Assembly (NCBI GenBank): GCA_910580045.1
Contig: CAJTXF010000006.1
Coordinates: 11,371 to 75,370 of the forward strand
Direction of reading: 5' to 3'
Length of the DNA stretch: 64,000 bases
From: an uncultured Eubacteriales bacterium
GTDB taxonomy: Bacteria > Bacillota > Clostridia > Oscillospirales > Acutalibacteraceae
Each line of letters begins with the position of its first letter. Within the stretch, counting starts at the first letter, position 1. The notes under the pieces are model-generated. The model had not been told where the DNA came from. It saw only the letters and a list, made by a program, of their open reading frames with translations, and did no database searches. Both the position numbers and the translations under genes were made by a program. Shown piece after piece: positions 22,933 through 31,492 of the stretch.

Positions 22933-23773
22933 TTTTCCATTCCTCCATCAGCTGGGCGATGGACTGCTGACGCTTTGCCCTATCATCGCTTACCGCCTTG
23001 CAGGCAGTCTGATAGAGCTCAGGGCTTAGCTGCCAGGTATCCATGCCCCGCTCATATTTTCCAAACAGCGCGAATGCCATGGCCCCAGCAGTGTACACAT
23101 TGGTCACCTCATCTATCTGCGCGCCTAACTGGAACTCCTCTGGTGACATGAACTTCGCACTGCCCCACATCCGGCCCATATCATTGACGCAGGGCTTCTT
23201 TCGGAAGAAATCCACATCACAGATAGTAGTTTTCCCACTGTCAAAATTATACATCACACTGCCGTCATAAAAATCTATGGCCACAGAGCCTGTCCTGTTC
23301 ACATAATCAAGAAATTCCAGTACATCCCAGTACACCTGCAAGCGGGCTTTCACCGGCAGGGCCATGAATCTCTGGTGAGCCTCCTCATACATCCGGCCCA
23401 TGCAGTCCCCCTCCGCCCAATGAAACACAGCGGCAACTCCAGCGGAGTCCCCCTGCCCTACCTCCTCCCAGCTCACCAGCTGAATCAGGCTGGGGTGGCG
23501 CAGTTCCTGATACACAGGCAAGGAAACCCGCAAGCGCTCCACAGCCTGAGCAGGGGCATCACAGCACCGGGCAGTCGGGGCCCCGGCGAATTTAACAAAA
23601 TACTTCTCTCCAGCTTTTTGAACGCCAAAGCAGATATTACCGGAATCCTGGTCATCAAAAACTTTGAAAACTCGGCCATATTTCTTCAAAAAACTAAAGT
23701 CATAGGCTGCCTTCATACGAAAGCTCACCCCATCCACAGTCTGGATGATTTCGCCGTCAAAATTATTCTCCAA
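22907..23773 (-). CDS. Protein-kinase-like protein with atypical catalytic loop (288 aa)
   Basis: Predicted soluble serine/threonine-kinase-fold protein. The ATP-site lysine is probably in EKYFVKFAGAP. The catalytic-loop region reads SVAIDFYDGSVMYNF in place of HRDxxxxN, and the metal-binding DFG equivalent is CDVDFF. RMWGSAKFMSPEEF fits the P+1/APE region. There is no membrane segment. The departures from HRD and DFG mean kinase activity on proteins is uncertain; a small-molecule phosphotransferase is possible. It overlaps perR by 11 bp upstream and the GNAT gene by 26 bp downstream, so it belongs to the PerR transcript. Confidence 0.75.
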   Translation of the reverse strand: MENNFDGEIIQTVDGVSFRMKAAYDFSFLKKYGRVFKVFDDQDSGNICFGVQKAGEKYFVKFAGAPTARCCDAPAQAVERLRVSLPVYQELRHPSLIQLVSWEEVGQGDSAGVAAVFHWAEGDCMGRMYEEAHQRFMALPVKARLQVYWDVLEFLDYVNRTGSVAIDFYDGSVMYNFDSGKTTICDVDFFRKKPCVNDMGRMWGSAKFMSPEEFQLGAQIDEVTNVYTAGAMAFALFGKYERGMDTWQLSPELYQTACKAVSDDRAKRQQSIAQLMEEWKSGIEKADL

Positions 23774-24182
23774 GTGGCTCCTCCATCTCTCTGGTATTGC
23801 ATTCAGGGCACAGGCCGGTAAATATTACACTGGCGGCCTCCACCCGGCATCCGCTTTCTCCGCTGATTGCCTCTAAAACATCTGAATCCGGCAGGCCCTG
23901 CCAGATATCCACGACCCGGCCGCAGCGGCTGCAAATCAAATGGGCATGGGGAGCAGTTTCACCGTCAAAGCGCTCATAACCGTCAATACTTCCCAGGCTT
24001 GCGGCCTGTCCGGTCTCACAAAATCGGTTGAGGTTCCTGTAAACCGTGGCCAGACTCAAATCAGGATACTGGGGCTTTAACGCCCGAAATATCTCCTCCG
24101 CAGTGGGGTGCTGGGTCGTACTTTGCAGCGCGGCCAAAATCGCGGCCCGCTTGCGGCTGTAATTTTCCCGTTTTCCCTCCAC
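23763..24182 (-). CDS. perR: PerR/Fur-family metalloregulator (139 aa)
   Basis: Predicted peroxide-sensing DNA-binding repressor. The winged helix includes HPTAEEIFRALK and LSLATVYRNLNRFCETGQ. The metal-sensing region RFDGETAPHAHLICSRCGRVVDI carries the HxH pair and Asp of PerR, and a zinc site uses CxxC here plus LCPEC at the C-terminus. PerR identity over Fur is supported by this Asp/HxH pattern and by downstream rubrerythrin and rubredoxin. The GTG at 24182 follows AAGGAG with 10 bp spacing; the ATG at 24245 would put the promoter inside the gene. Confidence 0.85.
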   Translation of the reverse strand: MEGKRENYSRKRAAILAALQSTTQHPTAEEIFRALKPQYPDLSLATVYRNLNRFCETGQAASLGSIDGYERFDGETAPHAHLICSRCGRVVDIWQGLPDSDVLEAISGESGCRVEAASVIFTGLCPECNTREMEEPLGE

Positions 24183-24210
24183 CTGATTCACGCTCCTTTG
24201 AGACTTCCAT

Positions 24211-24239
24211 ATTTTACCATACCCAGGGCCTTTTGTAAA
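24211..24239 (-). promoter_or_regulatory. Candidate promoter of the PerR-headed run
   Basis: On the minus strand TTTACA, a 17-bp spacer and TAAAAT lie 29 bp before the perR start. Just upstream (about 24243-24264) is AAATC...GATTT with an AT-rich centre, a weak candidate for PerR autoregulation. Confidence 0.55.
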
Positions 24240-24314
24240 GTGCAAATCGTTATTATTTTTGATTTATTCACAAATAGAGGGAATGGCCACGATAAACCCT
24301 CCGCACAGCATGCC

Positions 24315-25391
24315 TCAATTCAGGTACGCTGCTTCAAACTCATCCAGGCTGTTATAGCGGCAGAACTCCACGCCGTTTTTGAGATAGAGCCCAGCGTATT
24401 CCTCCATGACCTGGTCAAAATGTGCCGCTGTGCCGGAAAGATTTTTGCCGGAAAAGTCTGAGAAGATTTGGAAACAGGGCATATCATATTCCTCTGCCAT
24501 GGAATCATAAAAGGACTGACAGCTTCCCGCTGTCATAAAGGCCAGGTAGGCATCATCCAATGCAGCTGCCCGGTGCATTTTGCCGTGCCAGTTGGAGTAT
24601 ATTTCCTCATAGCTTCCTTCCAAATCTTTGGCGGAGACCTGCTTTTTCTCCGCTAGACCTGCTCTGCGTTTTTTCAGGAACGCCTCTGTTATCCTCCCCA
24701 GATTGCTTGCCGTGGATAAAATATTCTCCCGCCCCTCCGCCAAGACCAGGCCGGAATAGGCCTGGGCAAATCCTTCAGGCAGGTGCTTGAGCGAGCATAT
24801 TTCCTTGGGAATCCCCTGGATGCCATGGTGAACGGAGGCTTTATTCACCATATAAACCACATATTCAATGTAATAGAGAAAATGCGAGGAGAGATACTTG
24901 CACGCCCCATCGCTGTCCGCCAGGCAGAGCTTCCCCAGCACGTTCACAGCGGAGGCAAAATATCCCTGGGCCTTCTCCAAATCCTCCATGGAGAAGGGGG
25001 CGTCCAGCACAGCCTGAAGCTGTTTTCTCAGCCCCAGATACCGCTCCTTTGCAGCCTGCCCGGCAGTATACACCAGCTCTGCATCCAGCAGCTTGATAAC
25101 ATGTGGGTCGGGATATCCAGCCGCGTGCTCCAGCGCTTCCCAGGTCTGGCAGTAGATGTCAAATCCCACATCCTCCAAGATAAACCCTTTGGCCAGCTTC
25201 CAGCCAGCCTCACTGTTGATAACAATCAATAAATCCAAATCCGACTTCTCATAAAACTCTCCACTGTGGAAGGAACCTGTAATCGCGATTAAGTCCAAAG
25301 CTCCTGGACAGGCCTTCTCTGCCTTTGTTTTTACTGCTTCAATCAGCCGTCTGTTCCGCTCCAGCAGACGGCTGGAGCTTTTTGCATCCAA
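24315..25391 (-). CDS. Nucleotidyltransferase-domain protein (358 aa)
   Basis: The N-terminal domain has the polymerase-beta-type nucleotidyltransferase motif: ITGSFHSGEF (GS) followed by KSDLDLLIV (DxD). It is followed by an all-helical C-terminal region with no recognised domain. By family analogy it could nucleotidylate a small molecule or protein, but no partner gene or toxin-antitoxin pairing is visible. The start is TTG at 25391 with GGAGG 9-10 bp upstream; an out-of-frame ATG overlaps it. It is transcribed in the same direction as the TrkA genes, 27 bp downstream of them. Confidence 0.72.
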   Translation of the reverse strand: MDAKSSSRLLERNRRLIEAVKTKAEKACPGALDLIAITGSFHSGEFYEKSDLDLLIVINSEAGWKLAKGFILEDVGFDIYCQTWEALEHAAGYPDPHVIKLLDAELVYTAGQAAKERYLGLRKQLQAVLDAPFSMEDLEKAQGYFASAVNVLGKLCLADSDGACKYLSSHFLYYIEYVVYMVNKASVHHGIQGIPKEICSLKHLPEGFAQAYSGLVLAEGRENILSTASNLGRITEAFLKKRRAGLAEKKQVSAKDLEGSYEEIYSNWHGKMHRAAALDDAYLAFMTAGSCQSFYDSMAEEYDMPCFQIFSDFSGKNLSGTAAHFDQVMEEYAGLYLKNGVEFCRYNSLDEFEAAYLN

Positions 25392-25418
25392 GATATATGT
25401 CCTCCAAATTAGATTTTA

Positions 25419-26081
25419 CTATCTGGTTTCACCCAGCACTCTCCGCAGCCCCTTACGGCTCTTCTCCTCTGCCACAGCCACCAGTTCATCTCCGGCGCGG
25501 AGCACTGTGGAGCCATTGGGTATGGTTAGCTCTCCCTCTCGTATTAAAGATATTACCAGCGTGCCTTTGGGGAAGCTCACGTTTTTCAGCGCCTTGCCCT
25601 CCCAAGCTGTGTGATAAGGCAGGGTCATGGAGATAATCTCCCCCTTGCCCTGTTCCAGGCTGGCAATCAAATGGGTGTGGGCAGAATCCGCCTCCTGTTC
25701 AATAAGCTGCACCACCAAATCTGTACTGCTCACCACATTCTGAATCCCCAGCGCACGAAAGGTCTCCGCGTTGCGGGGGTCATTCACCCGGGCAATGACC
25801 TTTTTCGCGCCGAAATGCCCTTGGGCCAACTGGGCAGCCACCAGGTTGTCCTGGTCCACCCCAGTGACAGCCATAACACAGTCAGCCTTTCGGGCTCCGG
25901 CCGCCTCTAAAATAGACACATTTGTACCGTCCCCCGGAAAAACCGCTGCATCCAACTCATTGGCCAGCAAGGTGCAGCGGGGACAGCTCTTTTCAATCAG
26001 GCACACCTCGTGCCTGCGTTCCAACAAGAGGCGGGCCAGGCTTCTGCCAGTCTGGCCGCCCCCCACGATAATCATGCGCAA
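25419..26081 (-). CDS. TrkA-type potassium channel/transporter regulatory subunit (220 aa)
   Basis: Cytoplasmic RCK subunit that gates K+ uptake according to bound nucleotide. The N-terminal Rossmann domain begins MIIVGGGQTGRSLARLLLE, with CVMAVTGVDQDNLVAAQLA and VIARVNDPRNAETF; the C-terminal TrkA_C domain starts near 135 (EIISMTLPYHTAWEGKALKNV). The TTG at 26081 has GGAGG 9 bp upstream; the ATG two codons later is another option. It is 36 bp downstream of a second TrkA protein. No TrkH/KtrB membrane subunit is in the window. Confidence 0.88.
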   Translation of the reverse strand: MRMIIVGGGQTGRSLARLLLERRHEVCLIEKSCPRCTLLANELDAAVFPGDGTNVSILEAAGARKADCVMAVTGVDQDNLVAAQLAQGHFGAKKVIARVNDPRNAETFRALGIQNVVSSTDLVVQLIEQEADSAHTHLIASLEQGKGEIISMTLPYHTAWEGKALKNVSFPKGTLVISLIREGELTIPNGSTVLRAGDELVAVAEEKSRKGLRRVLGETR

Positions 26082-26117
26082 TAGAAACAACCTCCCACTG
26101 ATTTCCCCATTCTATAG

Positions 26118-26738
26118 TCAATCAATCCGGCGGGTGAGTACCAGGGCGTCCCCCTCGCTGATTGGCAGGTTCCCTGCTGTTTCTTTCAGCAGGAAACGGC
26201 CATCAGCCCGTATCAGGCCGAAGATTCCGCACCCCGGCAAGTCCACATCCCCTGTGGTCCGGCCAAAATGCTGCCGCTCCGCAGGGCGCACTTCTAAGGC
26301 GATTGTGGCTGTGCCAAAGGTGACTTGACGGCTCTGCCAGGGGCTGACCAGCTCTGCCACCAGCTTTTCTCCCGCCATATTGGTGGGACAGACTGTTCGC
26401 AGGCCTACCCGCTCAAAGATGTCCTCCCTGGCAGGGTCAGAAATACGCGCGGCAACCCGTTCCACCTTAAAATATTTTTTTGCAATCTGTCCCACGGCAA
26501 TATTCAGGTTGTCGTCACTGGTGGTCACAGCCACTGCATCGCAGCTCTCAATTCCAGCCTGGCGCAGAACATTCAAATCCATGGGAAACCCCACATAGGT
26601 TACTCCGCCAAACCCTGCGTCCAGCAGGCCAAGATTCTCCGGGTTCTCGTCTACCACCACCACGCCGTGGCCCAGGCTGTCCAGCTGCCGGGCAGTTTCA
26701 CGCCCCAGCATGCCGCCTCCAATAATCAACACATTCAT
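26118..26738 (-). CDS. TrkA-type potassium uptake regulatory protein (206 aa)
   Basis: A second RCK protein upstream of, and partnered with, the one at 25419. It begins MNVLIIGGGMLGRETARQLD, and has the RCK pattern VVVDENPENLGLLDAGF and AVAVTTSDDNLNIAVGQIAKK, then a C-terminal region from about 135 with VTFGTATIALEV. The two share the fold but are clearly diverged, suggesting a heteromeric ring. The ATG at 26738 was chosen because the Rossmann strand starts there; the upstream in-frame extension is basic and not family-like. Confidence 0.85.
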   Translation of the reverse strand: MNVLIIGGGMLGRETARQLDSLGHGVVVVDENPENLGLLDAGFGGVTYVGFPMDLNVLRQAGIESCDAVAVTTSDDNLNIAVGQIAKKYFKVERVAARISDPAREDIFERVGLRTVCPTNMAGEKLVAELVSPWQSRQVTFGTATIALEVRPAERQHFGRTTGDVDLPGCGIFGLIRADGRFLLKETAGNLPISEGDALVLTRRID

Positions 26739-26869
26739 ATGTCCACCATCTTCCTTGTTGCCAGCCCATTCTCTTTTTATACACATTATGTACAGCAAGA
26801 AAAGAGCATTTCGAATTACACAAAATGCTCCTCTCCACCCTTACCTCAGGCATGACTTAAAAATTCAGC

Positions 26870-27427
26870 TTATTCCCCATCTTCGTCGCTTCCCGCTGGT
26901 GCAGGAGAGGCACCGTCCGCCGGAGCGGGGCTGCCGTTGGGCTCTGCGGTCGCGTTAGGCGCTGGTGTGGGTGTTGCCGTGACCGTCATCAGCTGCTGAT
27001 ACTGCTCTGTTGTAATGTCAATTACAGTGACAAACTCCGCCGAAACATAGGCTGGTCCCCCCTCATACTGCACATTATACCACCCGTTCTGCGGCGTGTC
27101 CGAGAGAAGGGCCATCCGGTCGTCTTCGGAAACCGTGCCCAAAACATCACTGTCTGTGGAGGCACTCTTCCGCACATTGAGCACATCCGCCGTAACCTTC
27201 ACAGCCTTGGCAGTGCTGGCTGGCGTCGGCGCAGCCGTGGCCACTGGTGGGGGTACAGAGGCCAGTCCCGCCCCGCTGGCAGTGCTGCTTCCCTCTTTAT
27301 CGTCTCCGCCGCAGGCCGCAAGAGTACCTGTCAAGAGGCAGCCCGCCAAAATTGCCGCAAGCCCCCGCTTCAGTGTCTTCATAGTAACCTTAGTTTCAAA
27401 CCGGAACTTTCTTCCCACTTTTTTCAT
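26870..27427 (-). CDS. SH3b-domain lipoprotein (185 aa)
   Basis: Predicted extracytoplasmic lipoprotein. The signal is LKRGLAAILAGCLLTGTLAAC, with Cys in the lipobox, followed by a Ser/Ala/Pro-rich linker. One bacterial SH3 domain spans about 85-140: VKVTADVLNVRKSASTDSDV, then WYNVQYEGGPAYVSAEFV. The tail is Pro/Ala/Asp-rich. SH3b domains commonly bind cell-wall peptides. The ATG at 27427 follows AAAGGCGG; an internal ATG at 27382 would give a shorter, more usual signal-peptide n-region. It is a single gene on the minus strand, divergent from rpsB. Confidence 0.8.
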   Translation of the reverse strand: MKKVGRKFRFETKVTMKTLKRGLAAILAGCLLTGTLAACGGDDKEGSSTASGAGLASVPPPVATAAPTPASTAKAVKVTADVLNVRKSASTDSDVLGTVSEDDRMALLSDTPQNGWYNVQYEGGPAYVSAEFVTVIDITTEQYQQLMTVTATPTPAPNATAEPNGSPAPADGASPAPAGSDEDGE

Positions 27428-27688
27428 AATTAGCCGCCTTTCTGGTTTCTCCTGGAATATTCTAAAATTAAGAAGCTCTATTTTCGGTGTTTTTTTAGCC
27501 ATCTATATACGTTAGACTTCCGTCATGCCTGTCAGGTAAGCCCTTTCTTGGAAGAAAATTTCTGCCCCTCTCCCCTTGAATTCACCTAATACATATATTC
27601 TACCATAAATTGCGAAAAAGTCCACCGCTTTTTGCAAATTTTCACTCGAAACGGTCAAGATTTTTTTGGACAAAGCTGTAAAAAGGGC

Positions 27689-27717
27689 TTGATTCCTACC
27701 CCAACCCGTGGTATAAT
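27689..27717 (+). promoter_or_regulatory. rpsB-tsf promoter
   Basis: TTGATT, a 17-bp spacer and a perfect TATAAT lie 143 bp before rpsB. The spacing and the following gene make this a confident promoter. Confidence 0.75.
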
Positions 27718-27859
27718 ATTAACCGCCAAAACACACGCCCGAGACGCGGCTCTGGTCCGGATTAAGGTTTTCCCTAGAGGTATCTATGCCTTTTGGGATA
27801 AGCCCGGTCGTCCCGCAAAGAAAGCTCCGGCGGAGGAAAAAACCAGGAGGTATTTATCA
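27718..27859 (+). promoter_or_regulatory. Long 5' leader of rpsB
   Basis: About 135 nt separate the promoter from the rpsB ATG. It is GC-rich with several short complementary stretches and ends in CCAGGAGG. It may carry an S2-binding autoregulatory structure as in other bacteria, but I did not fold it. The preceding 27428-27688 holds no gene. Confidence 0.4.
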
Positions 27860-28621
27860 ATGGCAGTCGTATCTATGAAACAGCTGTTGGAGGCTGGCGT
27901 CCACTTTGGCCACCAGACCCGCCGCTGGAACCCCAAGATGGCCCCTTACATCTTCACCGAGCGCAATGGTATCTATATCATTGACTTGCAGAAAACCGTG
28001 CGGAAGCTGGAAGAGGCCTACAATTTTGTTCGTGATCTGGCCACTGAGGGCAAAAACATCCTGTTCGTGGGCACCAAGAAGCAGGCTCAGGAGTCTGTGA
28101 AGGAAGAAGCTACCCGCGCCGGTGCTTATTACGTCAACGCCCGCTGGCTGGGCGGTATGCTCACCAATTTTACCACCATCCGCACCCGCATTCAGCGCCT
28201 GGCTCAGCTGCGCAAGATGGAGGAGGATGGCACTTTTGAGCTGCTCCCCAAGAAAGAGGTCACCAAGCTGCAGCTGGAAATCGAGAAACTGGAAAAGTAC
28301 CTGGGCGGCATCAAGGATATGAAGAGCTACCCCGGCGCCCTGTTCATTGTAGACCCCCGCAAGGAACGCATTGCTGTTTCTGAGGCCCGCAAGCTGAATA
28401 TTCCCATTGTCGCTATTGTGGACACCAACTGCGACCCTGACGAGATTGATTATGTTATCCCCGGCAATGATGACGCTATCCGCGCTGTAAAGCTGATTGC
28501 CAGCGCTATGGCTGATGCTGTTATTGAGGGCCGTGAGGGACAGATGGGCGCAGCTGCCCGTGACGCCGAGCCCGCTGAGGAGACTGAGTCCGAGACAGCG
28601 CCGGAGGCTGTGGAGGAATAA
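27860..28621 (+). CDS. rpsB: 30S ribosomal protein S2 (253 aa)
   Basis: Structural component of the small ribosomal subunit. It starts [29 protein letters not shown] text and contains [32 protein letters not shown] and LFIVDPRKE, all S2 signatures. The C-terminus ends in an acidic Glu/Ala-rich tail, common in Firmicutes. The ATG at 27860 has AGGAGG about 9 bp upstream; a long in-frame upstream extension overlaps the promoter and is rejected. It is followed by tsf after 81 bp, the usual order. Confidence 0.97.
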   Translation: MAVVSMKQLLEAGVHFGHQTRRWNPKMAPYIFTERNGIYIIDLQKTVRKLEEAYNFVRDLATEGKNILFVGTKKQAQESVKEEATRAGAYYVNARWLGGMLTNFTTIRTRIQRLAQLRKMEEDGTFELLPKKEVTKLQLEIEKLEKYLGGIKDMKSYPGALFIVDPRKERIAVSEARKLNIPIVAIVDTNCDPDEIDYVIPGNDDAIRAVKLIASAMADAVIEGREGQMGAAARDAEPAEETESETAPEAVEE

Positions 28622-28702
28622 AAGCCGCTGAGTTCTCGGCTGGCTCTCTCATTTGTTCCGCGAGTTCTCTTTAAGAATACAACCGAAAGGATGAAATAAC
28701 CC

Positions 28703-29617
28703 ATGAATTTTACCGCTAAAGACGTGGCCAGTCTTCGCGAAAAGACCGGCTGCGGCATGATGGACTGCAAGAAAGCTCTCACTGAAGCCAACGGGGACAT
28801 GGACAAGGCCATTGACCTGCTGCGGGAGAAAGGGCTGGCCGCGTCCGTAAAGAAAGCCGGGCGCATTGCTGCGGAGGGCGTTGCCTTTGCCGAGGTCAGC
28901 GAGTGCGGCAAGGTGGCTGTTGCCATTGAGGTCAATGCGGAGACCGACTTTGTTGCCAAGAACGCAGAGTTCCAGGCCTTTGTAAAGACCTGTGCTGACA
29001 CTGTGATTTATGAGAATCCCGCTGATATTGATGCTCTGCTGGCCTGCAAGGCCCATGGCAGCGACATGACAGTGGACGCTATGCTGAAGGACAAGATTCT
29101 CACAATTGGCGAGAATATCAAGGTTCGCCGTTTTGCCCGTTATGAGGGTGCTGTCACCTCTTATGTGCACGCGGGAGGCCGTATCGGCGTTATCGTGAAG
29201 TTTGATGTGGACGAGGCTATTGCCGCCACCGATGGATTCAAGACCTATGCCCACAATGTGGCCATGCAGATTGCCGCCTTGAATCCCGAGTACTTGGATG
29301 AGAGTTCTGTGCCTGCTGACCGTGTGGCGAAAGAGAAGGAAATTCTCACCCAGCAGATTATGGACGAGGGCAAGCCTGCCAATATCGCTGAGAAGATTGT
29401 TTCCGGCCGGCTGGCCAAGTTCTTTAAGGAAATCTGCTTGGTGGACCAGGCTTATGTGCAGGATGGCAGCATGAGCGTGGAGCAGTACACCAACACCGTT
29501 GGCAAAGAACTGGGCGGCGATATCAAAATCAGCGCCTTCACCCGGTTTGAGAAAGGCGAAGGACTGGAGAAGCGTGAGGATAACTTCGCTGAGGAAATCG
29601 CCAGCATGGTGAAGTAA
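28703..29617 (+). CDS. tsf: Elongation factor Ts (304 aa)
   Basis: Nucleotide exchange factor for EF-Tu. The N-terminal module has LREKTGCGMMDCKKALTEA, the core has VAIEVNAETDFVAKN and FARYEGAVTSYVH, and the C-terminus has FEKGEGLEKREDNFAEEI. The length is typical of the Firmicutes form. An AAAGGATG site precedes the start. It forms an operon with rpsB and ends at a terminator. Confidence 0.97.
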   Translation: MNFTAKDVASLREKTGCGMMDCKKALTEANGDMDKAIDLLREKGLAASVKKAGRIAAEGVAFAEVSECGKVAVAIEVNAETDFVAKNAEFQAFVKTCADTVIYENPADIDALLACKAHGSDMTVDAMLKDKILTIGENIKVRRFARYEGAVTSYVHAGGRIGVIVKFDVDEAIAATDGFKTYAHNVAMQIAALNPEYLDESSVPADRVAKEKEILTQQIMDEGKPANIAEKIVSGRLAKFFKEICLVDQAYVQDGSMSVEQYTNTVGKELGGDIKISAFTRFEKGEGLEKREDNFAEEIASMVK

Positions 29618-29638
29618 TTTTACAAATTGAGTGTTTTT

Positions 29639-29671
29639 GGGGAGATATCAGATGGTATCTCCCCTTTTTTT
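29639..29671 (+). terminator. Terminator of rpsB-tsf
   Basis: GGGGAGATA pairs with TATCTCCCC and is followed by seven T. It lies 22 bp after the tsf stop and just before the GNAT ribosome site. Confidence 0.88.
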
Positions 29672-29685
29672 GAAAGGAGCATACC

Positions 29686-30519
29686 ATGATTGACCAACTG
29701 TTTGAGTTGTTCCTCCGCTGCTTCCCGGAGTACCAGACCACCCGGGAACTGTTTACGGAGCTGCTCAAGCCTGAAGAGGCTCATATTATCGCAGAGTACG
29801 CCCAGGGGAAATTGGCGGGGTATGCCATGGTTCATGGTGGCTCAATTCCGGTGCTGTGCGTGGCAGAGGAACACCGCCGGAATGGGATTGGCTCCCGGCT
29901 GCTGGCGGCGGCTGAGGGATATATCCGCAGTCTGGGGGAAAAGAGGCTCACTTTGGGCTGCGGCCCCTACTATCTGCTGCAGGGTGTACCTGTTGTGGGC
30001 GATAATGTTAACTTTTTTGAGAAGCGAGGCTATACCGCAGCCTGGATTAGCGTCAACATGGAGTTGCGCTTGGATGGATTTGAGCGGAACAGCTTGACCA
30101 TCCCGCCTGCACCTAAAGGCCTGGAGTATCGCTTCGCGGAGACCTCGGACCGCACTGAGCTGCTGGCCGCAGTAGAAGCCGCTGAGGAGGGCTGGGTCGA
30201 TGTTTTTGTGAGTTGCAAGGACCCCATTTTTCTGGCGGTTATGGACGGGAAAATCGCGGGATTTGAAATCCTCTCCCCCAATGGCGGACAGTTCCTGCGG
30301 CCCGGGCAGCAGGTGGGCAGTGTGGGCTGTGTTGGCGTAGTGCCTGCCCAGCGGGAAAGGGGCATCGGCCTGGCAATGGTGGCACAAGGCGTGCAGTGGC
30401 TGAAAGAACAGGGCTGTACTTTGATTGAGCTGCGCTATACCTGGCTGGACAAGTGGTACGGCAAACTGGGCTTTCAAACGGTCGCCTGGCAGTGGATGGG
30501 CGAGAAAAAGTTGTCATAG
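29686..30519 (+). CDS. Tandem GNAT acetyltransferase (277 aa)
   Basis: Two GNAT folds in one chain. The N-terminal one (about 1-125) has VLCVAEEHRRNGIGSRLLAAAEGY as its acetyl-CoA loop region; the C-terminal one (about 140-277) has GCVGVVPAQRERGIGLAMVAQG and ELRYTWLDKWYGKLGF. A single-gene duplication-and-fusion layout is common in Firmicutes acyltransferases of unknown substrate. The start follows GAAAGGAGC. It lies directly after the tsf terminator and is convergent with era. Confidence 0.85.
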   Translation: MIDQLFELFLRCFPEYQTTRELFTELLKPEEAHIIAEYAQGKLAGYAMVHGGSIPVLCVAEEHRRNGIGSRLLAAAEGYIRSLGEKRLTLGCGPYYLLQGVPVVGDNVNFFEKRGYTAAWISVNMELRLDGFERNSLTIPPAPKGLEYRFAETSDRTELLAAVEAAEEGWVDVFVSCKDPIFLAVMDGKIAGFEILSPNGGQFLRPGQQVGSVGCVGVVPAQRERGIGLAMVAQGVQWLKEQGCTLIELRYTWLDKWYGKLGFQTVAWQWMGEKKLS

Positions 30520-30527
30520 TATAAACC

Positions 30528-30557
30528 AAAGGGCTTCCTCTCAAGAGGGAAGCCCTT
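30528..30557. terminator. Bidirectional terminator between GNAT and era
   Basis: AAAGGGCTTCC pairs perfectly with GGAAGCCCTTT. It is flanked by A on one side and T on the other and serves both convergent genes. Confidence 0.85.
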
Positions 30558-30562
30558 TTCTA

Positions 30563-31468
30563 CTAATTCAGCAAATCCTGTTGGGAGTAGCCTAGACTCT
30601 GCAAAGTCTCCGGCCTCTGCCGCCAGTGCTCCTTCACCTTCACCCATAGCTGCAAATTCACCTTGCAGCCGAAAAAGCGCTCCAAATCCTGCCGGGCTGT
30701 GGTGCCAATCTTTTTCAGCATGGAGCCGCCTTTACCAATCAAGATGGCCTTATGGTTGGATTTCTCGCAGTAGAGGGTGACATGAAGCTCCAGCAGCTCG
30801 TCTCTCTCCTCCATATGCTCTGTCACTGCCGCTACCCCATGGGGAATCTCCTGGTCCAGCAGGCGCAGCACTTTCTCCCGCACCAGCTCCGCTGCCAGGA
30901 CCCGCTCAGGTTGGTCGGTCAAGGTATCTTCGTCAAAGAACCAGCCGCCAGGCTGGGCCAGCTGCTTTAGTTCGTCCAGCAGCGCGTCCATACCATCCCC
31001 CTGCCGGGCAGATACTGGCACCACTGCCTGGAAGCAGTACAGCTGGGCATAGGCGTCAATCTGTCCCATCAGCCGGGTTTTGTCGGCCAGAGCGTCAATC
31101 TTATTGATGGCCAGCACTGCCGGAAGCCGCCCCTTGCGAAATCGCTCTATGAGCTCCTGGTCCGCTTTTGAGACAGGAGCGCCCGCCTCAGTTACAAGCA
31201 GGCCGACATCCACACCCTCTAGGGCTGCGGTCACAGATTGGACCATGTAATCACCCAGAGAGCTTTTGGATTTGAGCAGGCCTGGGGTATCCAAAAAGAC
31301 CAACTGGTCCTCCCCTTGGGTCAGCACACCCATGATACGGGTTCGTGTGGTCTGCGGCTTTTTAGAAACAATGGCAATTTTCTCGCCAATAAGTCTGTTC
31401 AACATTGTGGATTTCCCCACATTAGGACGGCCTACAATGGCAATATAGGCCGAGTACTGATTCTCCAT
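30563..31468 (-). CDS. era: GTPase Era (301 aa)
   Basis: Ribosome-assembly GTPase that binds 16S rRNA near its 3' end. It has G1 GRPNVGKSTMLN, G3 DTPGLL, G4 NKID and a C-terminal KH domain with AILIGKGGSMLKKIG. The length is standard. It is the last gene of the phoH-ybeY-dgkA cluster, 24 bp after the AbrB-like gene, as is usual for era in Firmicutes. Confidence 0.97.
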   Translation of the reverse strand: MENQYSAYIAIVGRPNVGKSTMLNRLIGEKIAIVSKKPQTTRTRIMGVLTQGEDQLVFLDTPGLLKSKSSLGDYMVQSVTAALEGVDVGLLVTEAGAPVSKADQELIERFRKGRLPAVLAINKIDALADKTRLMGQIDAYAQLYCFQAVVPVSARQGDGMDALLDELKQLAQPGGWFFDEDTLTDQPERVLAAELVREKVLRLLDQEIPHGVAAVTEHMEERDELLELHVTLYCEKSNHKAILIGKGGSMLKKIGTTARQDLERFFGCKVNLQLWVKVKEHWRQRPETLQSLGYSQQDLLN

Positions 31469-31492
31469 GTTTTTCCTTTCCTGTCCGTTTTT

